Of a stretch of 64,000 nucleotides of DNA, positions 28,579 through 37,214 are shown piece by piece. The position numbers and the translations under genes are program-made. How positions within the stretch are numbered: the stretch's first letter is position 1; each line of letters opens with the position of its first letter. The notes below the pieces were generated by a model. It saw only the letters and a program-made list of their open reading frames with translations, had not been told where the DNA came from and made no database searches. The stretch spans positions 13,108 to 77,107 of the forward strand of contig JBMONC010000061.1 of assembly GCA_049324875.1 (NCBI GenBank), written 5' to 3'. The DNA comes from JAWLHU01 sp049324875. GTDB taxonomy: Bacteria; Bacillota; Sulfobacillia; Symbiobacteriales; Symbiobacteriaceae.

Positions 28579-29760
28579 TCAGCGATTCTCGGGCAGGGCG
28601 GGTTCGGCGGGCCCCAGCCTGGCGCCGCCCCGCTTCCGGGCCGCCTCGCCGGCGTGCCAGCGGGCCAGGAAGTCCCGGCGGTACTCCGCAAAGCACCCCT
28701 GCTCGATCGCCGCCCGGACCTCCTCCATCAGCCGGACGAGGAAGCGGAGGTTGTGGATGGAGCAGAGCCGCAGCCCGAGCATCTCCTCCGCCTTGAGCAG
28801 GTGGCGGATATAGGCCCGGCTGTAGTGCCGGCAGGCGTAGCAGTCGCACCCCTCCTGGATCGGGCGGAAGTCCCGGGCGAACTCGGCGTTGCGGACGGTC
28901 AGTTTGCCGTCGGGGACGAAGACGGTGCCGTGCCGGGCGATCCGGGTGGGCAGGACGCAGTCGAACATGTCGATCCCGCGCCAGACGCCCTCCACCAGGT
29001 CTTCCGGCGAGCCCACGCCCATCAGGTAGCGGGGCTTCTCCACAGGCAAAAGGGGGACGGTCACCTCCAGCATCTCGGCCATCAGCTCCTTCGGCTCCCC
29101 GACGGAGAGGCCGCCGATGGCGTAGCCGGGGAAGTCGAGGTCGACGATCTCCCGGGCGGACTGCCGCCGCAGGTCAGCGAAGGTGGAGCCCTGGACGATG
29201 CCGAAGAGCGCCTGGCTCTCGGGCCGCCGGTGCGCCTCCTTGCAGCGCTTCGCCCAGCGGGTGGTCCGCTCCAGGGAGCGCTTGGCGTAGTCGTGGTCGC
29301 AGGGCCAGGGGGTGCATTCATCGAAGGCCATGATGATGTCGGCGCCCAGGGCGTTCTCGATCTCGATCGCCTTCTCGGGGCTGAGGAAGTGGGCGCTCCC
29401 GTCGATGTGGGAGCGGAACTGGACCCCTTCCTCGGTGATCTTGCGCAGGTCGGAGAGGGAGAAGACCTGAAAGCCCCCGGAGTCGGTGAGGATCGCCCCG
29501 CCCCAGTTCATGAAGCGGTGGAGCCCCCCGGCCTCCCGGACCAGCTCGTGGCCGGGGCGGAGGTAGAGATGGTAGGTGTTGGAGAGGATGATCTGCGCCC
29601 CCAGCTCCCGGACCTCCTCCGGGTTGAGGGTCTTGACGCTGGCCTGGGTCCCCACCGGCATGAAGACCGGGGTCTCCACCACCCCGTGGGGGGTGTGGAG
29701 CCGGCCGCGCCTGGCGCCGGAGTCCGGATCGGTCTTGAGCAGTTCAAGCGTGACGGCCAT
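28579..29760 (-). CDS. tgt: tRNA-guanine transglycosylase
   Basis: The 393-aa enzyme exchanges the wobble guanine of GUN-anticodon tRNAs for preQ1, the first step of queuosine insertion. The general-acid region ILTDSGGFQVFSL lies near residue 90, the nucleophile aspartate in MFDCVLPTRIARHG near 265, and the zinc site CDCYACRHY plus a later histidine near 305-335. ATG 29760 has a GGGGAGG ribosome site. queA, 74 bases upstream, carries out the next tRNA step. The frame runs on further upstream only as a shadow of queA. Confidence 0.96.
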   Translation of the reverse strand: MAVTLELLKTDPDSGARRGRLHTPHGVVETPVFMPVGTQASVKTLNPEEVRELGAQIILSNTYHLYLRPGHELVREAGGLHRFMNWGGAILTDSGGFQVFSLSDLRKITEEGVQFRSHIDGSAHFLSPEKAIEIENALGADIIMAFDECTPWPCDHDYAKRSLERTTRWAKRCKEAHRRPESQALFGIVQGSTFADLRRQSAREIVDLDFPGYAIGGLSVGEPKELMAEMLEVTVPLLPVEKPRYLMGVGSPEDLVEGVWRGIDMFDCVLPTRIARHGTVFVPDGKLTVRNAEFARDFRPIQEGCDCYACRHYSRAYIRHLLKAEEMLGLRLCSIHNLRFLVRLMEEVRAAIEQGCFAEYRRDFLARWHAGEAARKRGGARLGPAEPALPENR

Positions 29761-29834
29761 GTGCTGCCTCCCCTGAGATTCCCCAGGTATGGTACCACAG
29801 TTTGTCTTAGGATGCCAGTTTCTCCGCTGCCGGG

Positions 29835-30860
29835 CTAAAGGATCAGCATCGCATCGCCGAAGGAGAAGAAGCGGTAGCGCTCCGCCACCGCCGTCTCGTA
29901 GGCGTGGAGCATCAGTTCCCGGCCGGCCAGGGCGGAGACCAGCATCAGCAGGGTCGACTTGGGCAGGTGGAAGTTGGTGATCAGGCAGTCGACAAAGCGG
30001 AAGCGGTAGCCGGGGTAGATGAAGATATCGGTCCAGCCCTCCCCGGGCTGGAGGATCCCCTCGGGGGTGGCGGCGGTCTCCAGGGTCCGGACCGAGGTGG
30101 TGCCCACGGCGATGATCCTCCCGCCCCGGGCCCTCACCTGGTTGAGCGCCGCCGCCGTTTCGGGCGGGACGTGGTAGAACTCGCTGTGCATCTGGTGCTG
30201 GGTGGGGTCCTCCACCTCCACCGGCCGGAAGGTGCCCAGCCCCACGTGCAGGACCACCTTCTGTATGGAGACGCCCATTTCGGCGATTCGGTTCAGCAGT
30301 TCGGGGGTGAAGTGCAGGCCGGCGGTGGGCGCCGCTGCGGAGCCCCACTCCCGGGCGAAGACGGTCTGGTACCGCTCCGGGTCCTCCAGCTGCTCGTGAA
30401 TGTACGGGGGCAGCGGCATCCGGCCCAGCCTCTCCAGCAGGTTCTCGAAAAGGCCCTCGTAGGCGAAGTCGATCACCCGGCCGCCGAACGGGGTGGTCTC
30501 CACCACCGTGCCGGTCAGCAGGCCGTCGCCGAAGGTGAGCCGCTGGCCGGGGCGGGCCTTCTTGCCGGGCCTGACCAGGGTCTCCCAACGATCCCGCTCC
30601 AGCCGCTTCAGGAGCAGGACCTCCACCGCCCCGCCGGTCTCGGCCCGCTGGCCCATCAGCCGGGCGGGCATCACCCGGGTCTCGTTGACCACCAGGGCAT
30701 CGCCGGGCCGGAGGTACTCGGGCAAGTCGCGGAAATAGCGGTGCGAAAGCGCACCGCTATGACGGTCCACCACCAGCAGCCGGGAGGCGTCGCGGGGCTC
30801 CACCGGCCGCTGGGCAATCAGCTCTTCGGGCAGATGGTAGTCAAAGTCGGTCAGTTTCAA
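29835..30860 (-). CDS. queA: S-adenosylmethionine:tRNA ribosyltransferase-isomerase
   Basis: The 341-aa enzyme transfers the ribosyl part of SAM to preQ1 in tRNA, giving epoxyqueuosine. The N-terminus DFDYHLPEELIAQRPVEPRD and the SAM-region motif SAAAPTAGLHFTPELL near 172-187 are classic, and the C-terminal ITNFHLPKSTLLMLVSA is complete. It starts immediately after the SpoIID gene stop and precedes tgt, forming a queuosine pair. Confidence 0.96.
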   Translation of the reverse strand: MKLTDFDYHLPEELIAQRPVEPRDASRLLVVDRHSGALSHRYFRDLPEYLRPGDALVVNETRVMPARLMGQRAETGGAVEVLLLKRLERDRWETLVRPGKKARPGQRLTFGDGLLTGTVVETTPFGGRVIDFAYEGLFENLLERLGRMPLPPYIHEQLEDPERYQTVFAREWGSAAAPTAGLHFTPELLNRIAEMGVSIQKVVLHVGLGTFRPVEVEDPTQHQMHSEFYHVPPETAAALNQVRARGGRIIAVGTTSVRTLETAATPEGILQPGEGWTDIFIYPGYRFRFVDCLITNFHLPKSTLLMLVSALAGRELMLHAYETAVAERYRFFSFGDAMLIL

Positions 30861-30861
30861 C

Positions 30862-32301
30862 TTAGCGAGTCTCCACCTTCGTGCCTGAGTAAAAATGGGT
30901 CAGGATCTGCACATAGTTCTTGCCCTGCCGGGCCAGGCCGTGGGCGCCCCACTGGGACATGCCCACCCCGTGTCCGTTCCCGCCGCCGGAAACCTCCAGG
31001 CTGGTCAGCACGGGGTCGGGGGGCGGGGGGGCCGGAGGGGTCTTGCCCACCACCCCGTAAAGGAGGGAGCCCAGGGCGACGGCGGGCCTGGCGGGCAGCT
31101 GGCTCACCTTGCCGCCGGCGCTGACCACATGGCTGCCGGCCAGCGGGCGGCTGCTGACCTGGCCGGCGGCCCCTACCACATGGACCGGCTCCGGCGGGGG
31201 CGTGGTCACCGTCGCCGGGCTGTCGGTGCCGAACTTGATCGCCCGGGGGGCCGCCCGGAGGCCGAGGGCGAGCCGCATCTGCTGCATGGAGAGGGTTACC
31301 TGCCCGCTCCCGCCCTCCACGGTCCAGGTGGTCGGCTTGCCGCTGGCCCCGGGCGGGCCGGGTTTCACCGCCTTGACAGGCCCCAGGTCGTAGCCCGCCG
31401 CCCTCAGCTTCTCGGTGAACTCGGCAGGGGTGAACTGGTGGCTCCAGCTGAAGTGGGGGTTCCCCTTCAGGTTGTCGTAGTCCGGCACGTTGTCGTAGTC
31501 GACGACGCCGCGCAGGTAGGCCTGGGGCGAGCCGGTGGTCCAGACGAACTCGTTGTTCTCCGTATGACCGCCGGAGGAGGAGTGGTAGTAAGCGGCGACG
31601 GGCCGGCCGTTGTAGGTGAGGATCTGGCCCCTGGTCTCGGTGACCGCCTGGGTCGCCCGGGCGGTCTCAACCGCCACCCCGCCGTAGGCCTGGTCGGCCG
31701 TGTTGGGCATCAGGTCGAAGCCGTGCGCCCTCTGCTTGCCCATGTTCGCCACGGCATAGGTGCGGGCGGCCACCGCCTGGGCCTTGATCGCCTCCAGCGG
31801 CCACGAGGAGGACATCTCCCGGGGCACCACCCCCAGCAGGTACTCCTCCAGGTTGAGGTAGTTGACCACCGAGAGCCGTCCCGTGGAGGCGACCACCACC
31901 TCGATCTCCCCGCGGTAGGGCTTCTGGGCGTACAGCACGTAGTTCGGGGCGGCGGCGGGCTTCGGCACAAGCCTGACGGGGCCGGACAGCGGCGCCGCGA
32001 CCCCCGCCACCTGGATCTTGCCCGCTGCCAGCTTCAGCGAGACCGGCTGGGCTCCGGGCAGCTCCAGCAGGAGTTTGCCCTCGGCGATCACCAGGAGGCC
32101 GGCCTGGGAGGCTACCTCGGCGCCGGTCAGCCCATAGCCCAGCCCGATCCGGATCGGGTGGTCGGATGGCGGGGCGGGCAGGGCGGAGGCCGTGCTGCCG
32201 GGGGTGCTCGCCAATGCGGAGAGCGGCGCTGTGAGCGCCGCCGTGAAGATGAGCCCTGTGAGGACAGCTGCAGCCAGATACAGCCCGCTGCCATGTCGCA
32301 A
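30862..32301 (-). CDS. SpoIID/LytB-domain secreted protein
   Basis: The 479-aa product has an N-terminal signal peptide (hydrophobic stretch ~9-30). A SpoIID domain follows with LNLEEYLLGVVPREMSSSWP at about 151-170, the segment AYYHSSSGGHTENNE near 235, and a C-terminal GHGVGMSQWGAHGLARQG. SpoIID is a lytic transglycosylase for denuded peptidoglycan used in engulfment. The placement (next to queA rather than spoIIQ) and extra inserts suggest a paralogue such as an amidase enhancer. TTG is the start. Confidence 0.85.
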   Translation of the reverse strand: MRHGSGLYLAAAVLTGLIFTAALTAPLSALASTPGSTASALPAPPSDHPIRIGLGYGLTGAEVASQAGLLVIAEGKLLLELPGAQPVSLKLAAGKIQVAGVAAPLSGPVRLVPKPAAAPNYVLYAQKPYRGEIEVVVASTGRLSVVNYLNLEEYLLGVVPREMSSSWPLEAIKAQAVAARTYAVANMGKQRAHGFDLMPNTADQAYGGVAVETARATQAVTETRGQILTYNGRPVAAYYHSSSGGHTENNEFVWTTGSPQAYLRGVVDYDNVPDYDNLKGNPHFSWSHQFTPAEFTEKLRAAGYDLGPVKAVKPGPPGASGKPTTWTVEGGSGQVTLSMQQMRLALGLRAAPRAIKFGTDSPATVTTPPPEPVHVVGAAGQVSSRPLAGSHVVSAGGKVSQLPARPAVALGSLLYGVVGKTPPAPPPPDPVLTSLEVSGGGNGHGVGMSQWGAHGLARQGKNYVQILTHFYSGTKVETR

Positions 32302-32366
32302 GGCAATCCACCGCCTTTGTCTAGGATGGGTGGGACCGGCGAAGCGCTATGCGTACGACGGGAGGA

Positions 32367-33581
32367 TCAGGGCCTCTGACTCCCCTTGGAACCTTCGTTC
32401 GCCTTCTCCTCGCCGTTCTCCTGCCCGCCCCGGCCCCTGTTGCCCCGTCCTTCCTCCTCGCCCTTCGACTTTCCGGGCGACTCCTTCTCGTCGTCAGCTT
32501 CGGAGCCCAGGCCCAGCCGGATCTTGATCTCCTCCAGCAGCCCCCGGCCCCGGTTCTCGGGGCGGCCCTCGGACTCCTCGTTCTCCGGGCCGTTGGCGGA
32601 GTCCTTCTCCTTCTCCTGGTCACCCTTGCCGTCATTGCCCCTGGACTCGCCCTTGCCGGGATTCTCCGGCTTGCCGCTCCCGCCCTTGCCGGGCTCCTGC
32701 GGCTTGTTCGCCTCGCCCTTGGAACCGTTCTCCTCGGGCTTGCCCTTGCCGCCGGCCGCGGCCGGTTCCGCCTCGTCCTTCTTCTTGTTCCGGTGCTCCT
32801 CTGCCTTGCCGAAGAAGTCGCCGGGGTTGATGTTCAGATCTTGGAGGATCTGCGCCGGGGAGGCGCTCTGGAGCGACTCCGGGGTCACCTCGGGGTGTTC
32901 CTCCTTCAGCTCCTGGAGGATCAGGTACTTGGGCAGTGTCAGCCCGACCGCCTTGGCCTCCTCCACCTCGTCCTTGACGGCCTCCACCGCCGAGACGACG
33001 GCCTGGGCCGGCCTGCCCCGGGCCTCCGCCTGCTCCTTCACCTCGGTCTGGACGGCGATCTTTGACTTGGCAGCCACCTCGTGGGCCGTCTCCTCCGAGA
33101 GCGGGCGGCTGTCGGCGGGGCTGACCGCCACCACCACGGCGCTCCCCTCGGCCCAGGGCTGGAGCTTGCCGGCGGCAACCGCCCTGGCGGTGATCTCTTC
33201 CGTGACCGTCTCCACCGGCCGCCGCTGCCAGTCGAGCCCCTGCAGGATCAGCTGGCCGTCGGCGTTGAGCCCCACCGCATCGATCACCTGCTGCCGGCCG
33301 TTGACCGTCAGCTGGATGCTGGGGTTGATATCGATCATCACCAGCGCCGCCGGCTGGGCCAGCACCCAGCTGTTGTAGCCGGCCGGCGAGAGCAGCAGCA
33401 GCAGGACGGCAGCGGCGGCGGCAATCCAGCCCCAGCGCGCCCCGGCGGCCTCCGGGAAGGTGATCTCCTCACCGATGTCGCAAGCGGCCCGGCGTGGGAG
33501 GGGGACGCGCCTGAACTCACCCGTCGGGGTCAGAACCACCCCGGTGCGGCCCTCCTTCTCCAGCAGAATGCCCTTGCCCAT
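32367..33581 (-). CDS. Anti-sigma-I factor RsgI-like protein
   Basis: The 404-aa protein begins with the small RsgI_N domain (residues 1-45, KGILLEKEGRTGVVLTPTGEF) that holds SigI in the cytoplasm. One membrane helix lies at about 50-68. An extracytoplasmic domain (VMIDINPSIQLTVN onward) follows, then a ~160-residue tail extremely rich in Gly, Lys, Glu, Pro and Asn. Such outer parts sense wall or polysaccharide signals in Clostridia; here no carbohydrate-binding domain is seen. It lies 21 bases after sigI in the same operon, with an AGGAGG site. Confidence 0.82.
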   Translation of the reverse strand: MGKGILLEKEGRTGVVLTPTGEFRRVPLPRRAACDIGEEITFPEAAGARWGWIAAAAAVLLLLLSPAGYNSWVLAQPAALVMIDINPSIQLTVNGRQQVIDAVGLNADGQLILQGLDWQRRPVETVTEEITARAVAAGKLQPWAEGSAVVVAVSPADSRPLSEETAHEVAAKSKIAVQTEVKEQAEARGRPAQAVVSAVEAVKDEVEEAKAVGLTLPKYLILQELKEEHPEVTPESLQSASPAQILQDLNINPGDFFGKAEEHRNKKKDEAEPAAAGGKGKPEENGSKGEANKPQEPGKGGSGKPENPGKGESRGNDGKGDQEKEKDSANGPENEESEGRPENRGRGLLEEIKIRLGLGSEADDEKESPGKSKGEEEGRGNRGRGGQENGEEKANEGSKGSQRP

Positions 33582-33602
33582 AAGATGCGCCTCCTCGTAT
33601 TC

Positions 33603-34424
33603 CTATCCTGCGATGTAGTGACGTAAATGATAGAAGTCTTCAAGCAAGATTAACGCCACGGCGATGATAAACTTCCGCTGCCGCTCCAGCGTCTTGCGGC
33701 TTACCCCGACCCGCTCCTCCAGTTGCTTGAGCGGCAGCTCCCGCTTGGCCAGCATATGTTGGGCCATCAGCGGGTGGCCCGCCACGATGCGGGCCGCCTC
33801 CAGCGCCCGCTGCCGGGCGTCCTCGTGCTTGGGGGAGACATCGGCCAACTCGCTGAACCGGATGCCGAACTCGGCCAGCCGCTTGGCATAGCGGGCGATC
33901 TCATGCCTCCGCTCCTCCGCCTCCAGCATCCGGGCATGATCCTCTATCGCCCGGCGGCGCTGCACGCTGTCCAGGAGGTTGCCTTCCTCATCTTCGGTTT
34001 CCAACTCACTGAGCGGGATCTCCGACTGCCCCTTCTGGCGCCGGTAGTGGTCCACCAGCCGCCGCTTGATCACCAGCTCCGCAAAGGAGACAAAGGAGGC
34101 CCCTCGATCGGGGTCGAACCGGTCGATCGCCTCGTTCAGGGCGATCAGCCCGATGGAGACCTCGTCATCCCGCCCCACCGTGAGGTAGCGGCCCGACACC
34201 TGACTGCCCACCCGCAGCACGAGCGGCGTGTACTGGCGAATCAGGTCATCGCGGGCCTGCTTGTCGCCGTTGCGTGCCGGCCCCAGCAGCCTCTCCAGCG
34301 GGGAGTCCCCGCCGGCGGTCGAGCCGGAGTTTCCCGAGAGGCTCAGCAGAAAGCTCAGCACATCCTTCACCTCTCGTCTGCTAAGAGATACGTACCGCTC
34401 TAGTCGCTTTGTGGGGGCCGCCAC
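33603..34424 (-). CDS. sigI: RNA polymerase sigma factor SigI
   Basis: SigI-type sigma factors respond to heat or wall polysaccharides. The core region DDEVSIGLIALNEAIDRFDP and SFVSFAELVIKRRLVDHYRR matches the SigI sigma-2-like domain, and the C-terminal domain with LPLKQLEERVGVSRKTLERQ is its DNA-reading part. The cognate RsgI is encoded just downstream. The 273-aa form starts at GTG 34424. A GTG at 34370 giving 255 aa aligns better with the usual SigI start (KDVLSFLLSLSG) and may be the real one. Confidence 0.88.
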   Translation of the reverse strand: MAAPTKRLERYVSLSRREVKDVLSFLLSLSGNSGSTAGGDSPLERLLGPARNGDKQARDDLIRQYTPLVLRVGSQVSGRYLTVGRDDEVSIGLIALNEAIDRFDPDRGASFVSFAELVIKRRLVDHYRRQKGQSEIPLSELETEDEEGNLLDSVQRRRAIEDHARMLEAEERRHEIARYAKRLAEFGIRFSELADVSPKHEDARQRALEAARIVAGHPLMAQHMLAKRELPLKQLEERVGVSRKTLERQRKFIIAVALILLEDFYHLRHYIAG

Positions 34425-34450
34425 GCAGGAAGTTAGGCGGCCGTTTCTTT

Positions 34451-34800
34451 GCCACGGATTACACGGATTACACGGATATAATACAGATTATAATGATAGT
34501 GGGTGTGCTGGATCAGAGCACCAACTCGACGAGGTCAGTACTCCGAATGGGCCATAACAAACCCATTTCATCACCATGGTGCGGTGCTTCGCACCAGCAC
34601 CACTGATGGAAAGGGTACCGCCCACATTGTTGGTAATGTATTTGTTTTACCCGTGTAACCGCCATGGTGCGGTGCTTACGCACCAGCACCACCCATGAAA
34701 AGGGTACGAACCCCATCATTGTCCATGTTCTGTCTTCATCCGTGTAATCCGTGTAATCCGTGGCCGTCATTTTCAGGGGAATCCGTGTCATCCGTGGCCG
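34451..34800. repeat. Interspersed palindromic repeat, copy 2 (compound)
   Basis: The left end GCCACGGATTACACGGAT at 34451 and the right end ATCCGTGTAATCCGTGGC ending at 34764 are inverted. A second partial right end runs to about 34800. The core CCATGGTGCGGTGCTT occurs twice, at 34574 and 34662, each folding as a short hairpin with GCACCAGCACC and followed by a GAAAAGGGTA-type string. The element fills the whole 385-base gap between sigI and ruvB; no gene is seen in it. Confidence 0.8.
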
Positions 34801-34809
34801 TCATTGGGC

Positions 34810-35841
34810 TTAGAACAGCCGGCTCTGATTTGACTCGGGGTGTTCGCCGTAGGGCATGCCGAGGTACTCGTAGGCGGCGCGGGTGGCTACCCGGCCCCGG
34901 GGGGTCCTTTGGAGGAAGCCGATCTGCATCAGGTAGGGCTCGTAGACGTCCTCGATGGTCTCGGACTCCTCGCTGGTGGCGGCGGCCAGGGTGTCAAGGC
35001 CCACGGGGCCGCCGCCGTACATCTGGATGATCGCCAGGAGGATCTTGTGGTCGACCAGGTCGAGGCCCAGGGCGTCGACCTCCATCATCCGGAGGCCGGC
35101 GTCGGCCACCTCCCGGGTGATGATGCCGTCGGCCTTGACCTGGGCATAGTCCCGCAACCGCTTCAGCAGGCGGTTGGCGATGCGGGGGGTGCCGCGGGAG
35201 CGGCGGGCGATCTCGTGCGCCCCGGTGGGGTCCAGCTCCACCTTCAGGATCCGGGCGGCCCGCAGGAGGATCTGGGTCAGCTCCTCCACGGTGTAGAACT
35301 GGAGCTGCGCCACCACCCCGAATCGGTCCCGCAGGGGGGAGGTCAGGGCGCCGTAGCGGGTGGTGGCGCCGATCAGGGTGAACTTGGGCAGGTCGAGCCG
35401 GAGGGTCCGGGCGCTGGGCCCCTTGCCCAGGATGATGTCCAGGGCAAAGTCCTCCATAGCGGGGTAGAGGGTCTCCTCCACCAGCCGGTTCATCCGGTGG
35501 ATCTCGTCGACGAAGAGCACGTCGCCCTCGGCGAGCTGGGTCAGGATCGCCGCCAGATCGCCCTGGTGGGAGATGGCGGGGCCGGAGGTGACCCGCAGGT
35601 TGACCCCCATCTCCTGCGCGATGATGTGGGCCAGGGTGGTCTTGCCCAGGCCGGGCGGGCCGTAGAGCAGGACGTGATCCAGCGCCTCCCCCCGCTGCCT
35701 GGCCGCCGCGATATAGATGGAAAGCTCCTCCTTCACCCGCTCCTGGCCGGGGTAATCGGCCAGCCGCTGCGGGCGGAGGGTCTCGTCAAGCCGCACATCC
35801 TCCAGCCGCTTGTGGCCGGAGAGGAACCGTTCCTCACTCAT
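34810..35841 (-). CDS. ruvB: Holliday junction branch-migration ATPase RuvB
   Basis: The 343-aa AAA+ motor drives branch migration with RuvA. Walker A GPPGLGKTTLAH lies near residue 61, Walker B FVDEIHR near 110, the arginine-finger region near 165 and a C-terminal winged-helix domain with GLDTLAAATSEESETIEDVYEPYL. It is the last gene of ruvCAB on the minus strand, 6 bases after ruvA. Length is normal. Confidence 0.97.
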   Translation of the reverse strand: MSEERFLSGHKRLEDVRLDETLRPQRLADYPGQERVKEELSIYIAAARQRGEALDHVLLYGPPGLGKTTLAHIIAQEMGVNLRVTSGPAISHQGDLAAILTQLAEGDVLFVDEIHRMNRLVEETLYPAMEDFALDIILGKGPSARTLRLDLPKFTLIGATTRYGALTSPLRDRFGVVAQLQFYTVEELTQILLRAARILKVELDPTGAHEIARRSRGTPRIANRLLKRLRDYAQVKADGIITREVADAGLRMMEVDALGLDLVDHKILLAIIQMYGGGPVGLDTLAAATSEESETIEDVYEPYLMQIGFLQRTPRGRVATRAAYEYLGMPYGEHPESNQSRLF

Positions 35842-35847
35842 CGCGCT

Positions 35848-36471
35848 TTACCCCCGGAAGAGATGCTTCAGACTGAGCCGCACCAGTGTCTCAACGGCAG
35901 GGGCCTCGCCGGCCTCCCTGCGGGCGCGGTCCAGCGCCTGGCCCGCCTCCACCCGGGAGTAGCCGAGGGCGGTCAGCGCCTCCATTGCCTCGGCGAAGAC
36001 GTCGCCCTCCGGGCCGCCTCCGACTACGCCGGCCAGGCCGACCGGCTCCGCCCCGGCGCCCTGACCCACATGGCCCACCTTCTCCTTCAGGTCGAGCACC
36101 ATCCGCTGCGCCGTCTTCTTCCCGATCCCGGGGAGGCGGCAGAGGGCGGTGATATCCTCAAAGGCGACCGCCCGCCGGAAGGAGTCCGGCGTGGTGGCGG
36201 AGAGCACCCCCAGGGCGACCTTGGGGCCGACCCCGTCCACCCGGAGGAGCAGTTCGAACAGCTCGTACTCGCCGGGGGTGAGGAATCCGTACAGGGTCAT
36301 GGAGTCCTCCCGGACCTGGAGCGAGGTGTAGAGATGCAGGCTCTGGCCGGCCGCCGGGAGCCGGTTCCGGGTGGAGGAGGGCACCAGGCAGCGGTAGCCC
36401 ACCCCGCCCACGTCCAGGATCACCGAGTCGGCGGTGGCGGCGACCAGCTCGCCGCGCAGGTGTGCGATCAT
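35848..36471 (-). CDS. ruvA: Holliday junction DNA-binding protein RuvA
   Basis: The 207-aa protein has the N-terminal OB fold (MIAHLRGELVAATADSVILD), two helix-hairpin-helix motifs (VDGVGPKVALGVLS and LPGIGKKTAQRMVLDL near residues 80-125) and a C-terminal RuvB-contacting domain separated by a flexible Gly-rich linker. It holds the junction in square form for RuvB. Its ATG is directly adjacent to the ruvC stop. Confidence 0.96.
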   Translation of the reverse strand: MIAHLRGELVAATADSVILDVGGVGYRCLVPSSTRNRLPAAGQSLHLYTSLQVREDSMTLYGFLTPGEYELFELLLRVDGVGPKVALGVLSATTPDSFRRAVAFEDITALCRLPGIGKKTAQRMVLDLKEKVGHVGQGAGAEPVGLAGVVGGGPEGDVFAEAMEALTALGYSRVEAGQALDRARREAGEAPAVETLVRLSLKHLFRG

Positions 36472-36472
36472 G

Positions 36473-36973
36473 CTACGTCAGCCCTCCTAACCGGGAGGCG
36501 AGATTGGAGCCGTGCAGCGCCGCGATGGCCACCGCCAGGGCGTCGGCCACGTCGTCGGGCCGGGGGACCGTCCGCAGCCCCAGCAGGGTCTTGACCATCT
36601 GCTGTACCTGGGACTTATCCGCCTTGCCGTAGCCGGTGACGGACATCTTTACCTGCATCGGCGTGAACTCTCTGATGGGGATGCCGTTGTCCGCCGCTGC
36701 CAGCAGGACGATCCCCCGGGCCTGTCCCACGTGGATCGCCGTGGTGACGTTCCGGCCGAAGAAGAGCTCCTCCACCGCCACGGCGTCGGGCTTGTGCTCC
36801 AGGATCAGGTCGACCACGCCCCGGTAGAGCGCCTGCAGCCGCTTCTCGGTCAGCATCTCCGGCGGGGTCTCCAGCAGGCCGAAGGCCACCGCCCGCTCCC
36901 GGCTGCCGCCCGCATCCTCAACGATGCCGTAACCCATGCGGGCCGTGCCCGGATCGATTCCCAGAATCCGCAA
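36473..36973 (-). CDS. ruvC: Holliday junction resolvase RuvC
   Basis: The 166-aa endonuclease cuts Holliday junctions. The RNase-H-like fold shows the acidic residues of the active site: Asp7 in ILGIDPG, a glutamate in AVEELFF near residue 69, and aspartates in RPDDVADALAVA near 139-143. It heads the ruvCAB operon. Length is normal. The upstream 240 bases separate it from the divergent LCP gene. Confidence 0.96.
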   Translation of the reverse strand: MRILGIDPGTARMGYGIVEDAGGSRERAVAFGLLETPPEMLTEKRLQALYRGVVDLILEHKPDAVAVEELFFGRNVTTAIHVGQARGIVLLAAADNGIPIREFTPMQVKMSVTGYGKADKSQVQQMVKTLLGLRTVPRPDDVADALAVAIAALHGSNLASRLGGLT

Positions 36974-37035
36974 AGGGGTCCACCACCTGCATCAGGAGAA
37001 TACCGTATAACTGTTCGGGGCAGCCCTCGGACAGT

Positions 37036-37179
37036 CCTGCCGGGTTGGGTCGCTCGGAGCGGTTTGGCAGGATTCCACCGGGCTGGATGGAGGCGGCGCC
37101 AATCCAGCCCATCACCCACCATTTCTCGATTGAACTCCGCACCCGGAAATGCTATTCTCATGTGGTAAATCCACCACAT
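37036..37179 (+). promoter_or_regulatory. Divergent control region with inverted repeats upstream of the LCP gene
   Basis: The ruvC/LCP intergenic region contains a 9-bp stem GGGCTGGAT/ATCCAGCCC (37080-37110), an outer CCTGCC/GGCAGG pair enclosing CGCT/AGCG (37036-37071) and a 7-bp operator-like repeat ATGTGGT/ACCACAT (37160-37179), immediately followed by the AT-rich TATCTTATATA that could hold a -10 box. Function is inferred only. Confidence 0.4.
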
Positions 37180-37214
37180 CTATCTTATATACCCGTTCAG
37201 GGAGGCGTGCACCC

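Noticed and set aside
34451..34800. Small ORFs (such as 34513-34791 minus) in the repeat region
   Set aside because: Translations read the repeated ends as DYTDYTD-type text; this is repeat DNA, not a gene.
37149..37214. Longer N-terminus of the LCP protein
   Set aside because: No ribosome site precedes it and the extra residues would put a polar stretch before the anchor; GTG 37215 has GGAGG.
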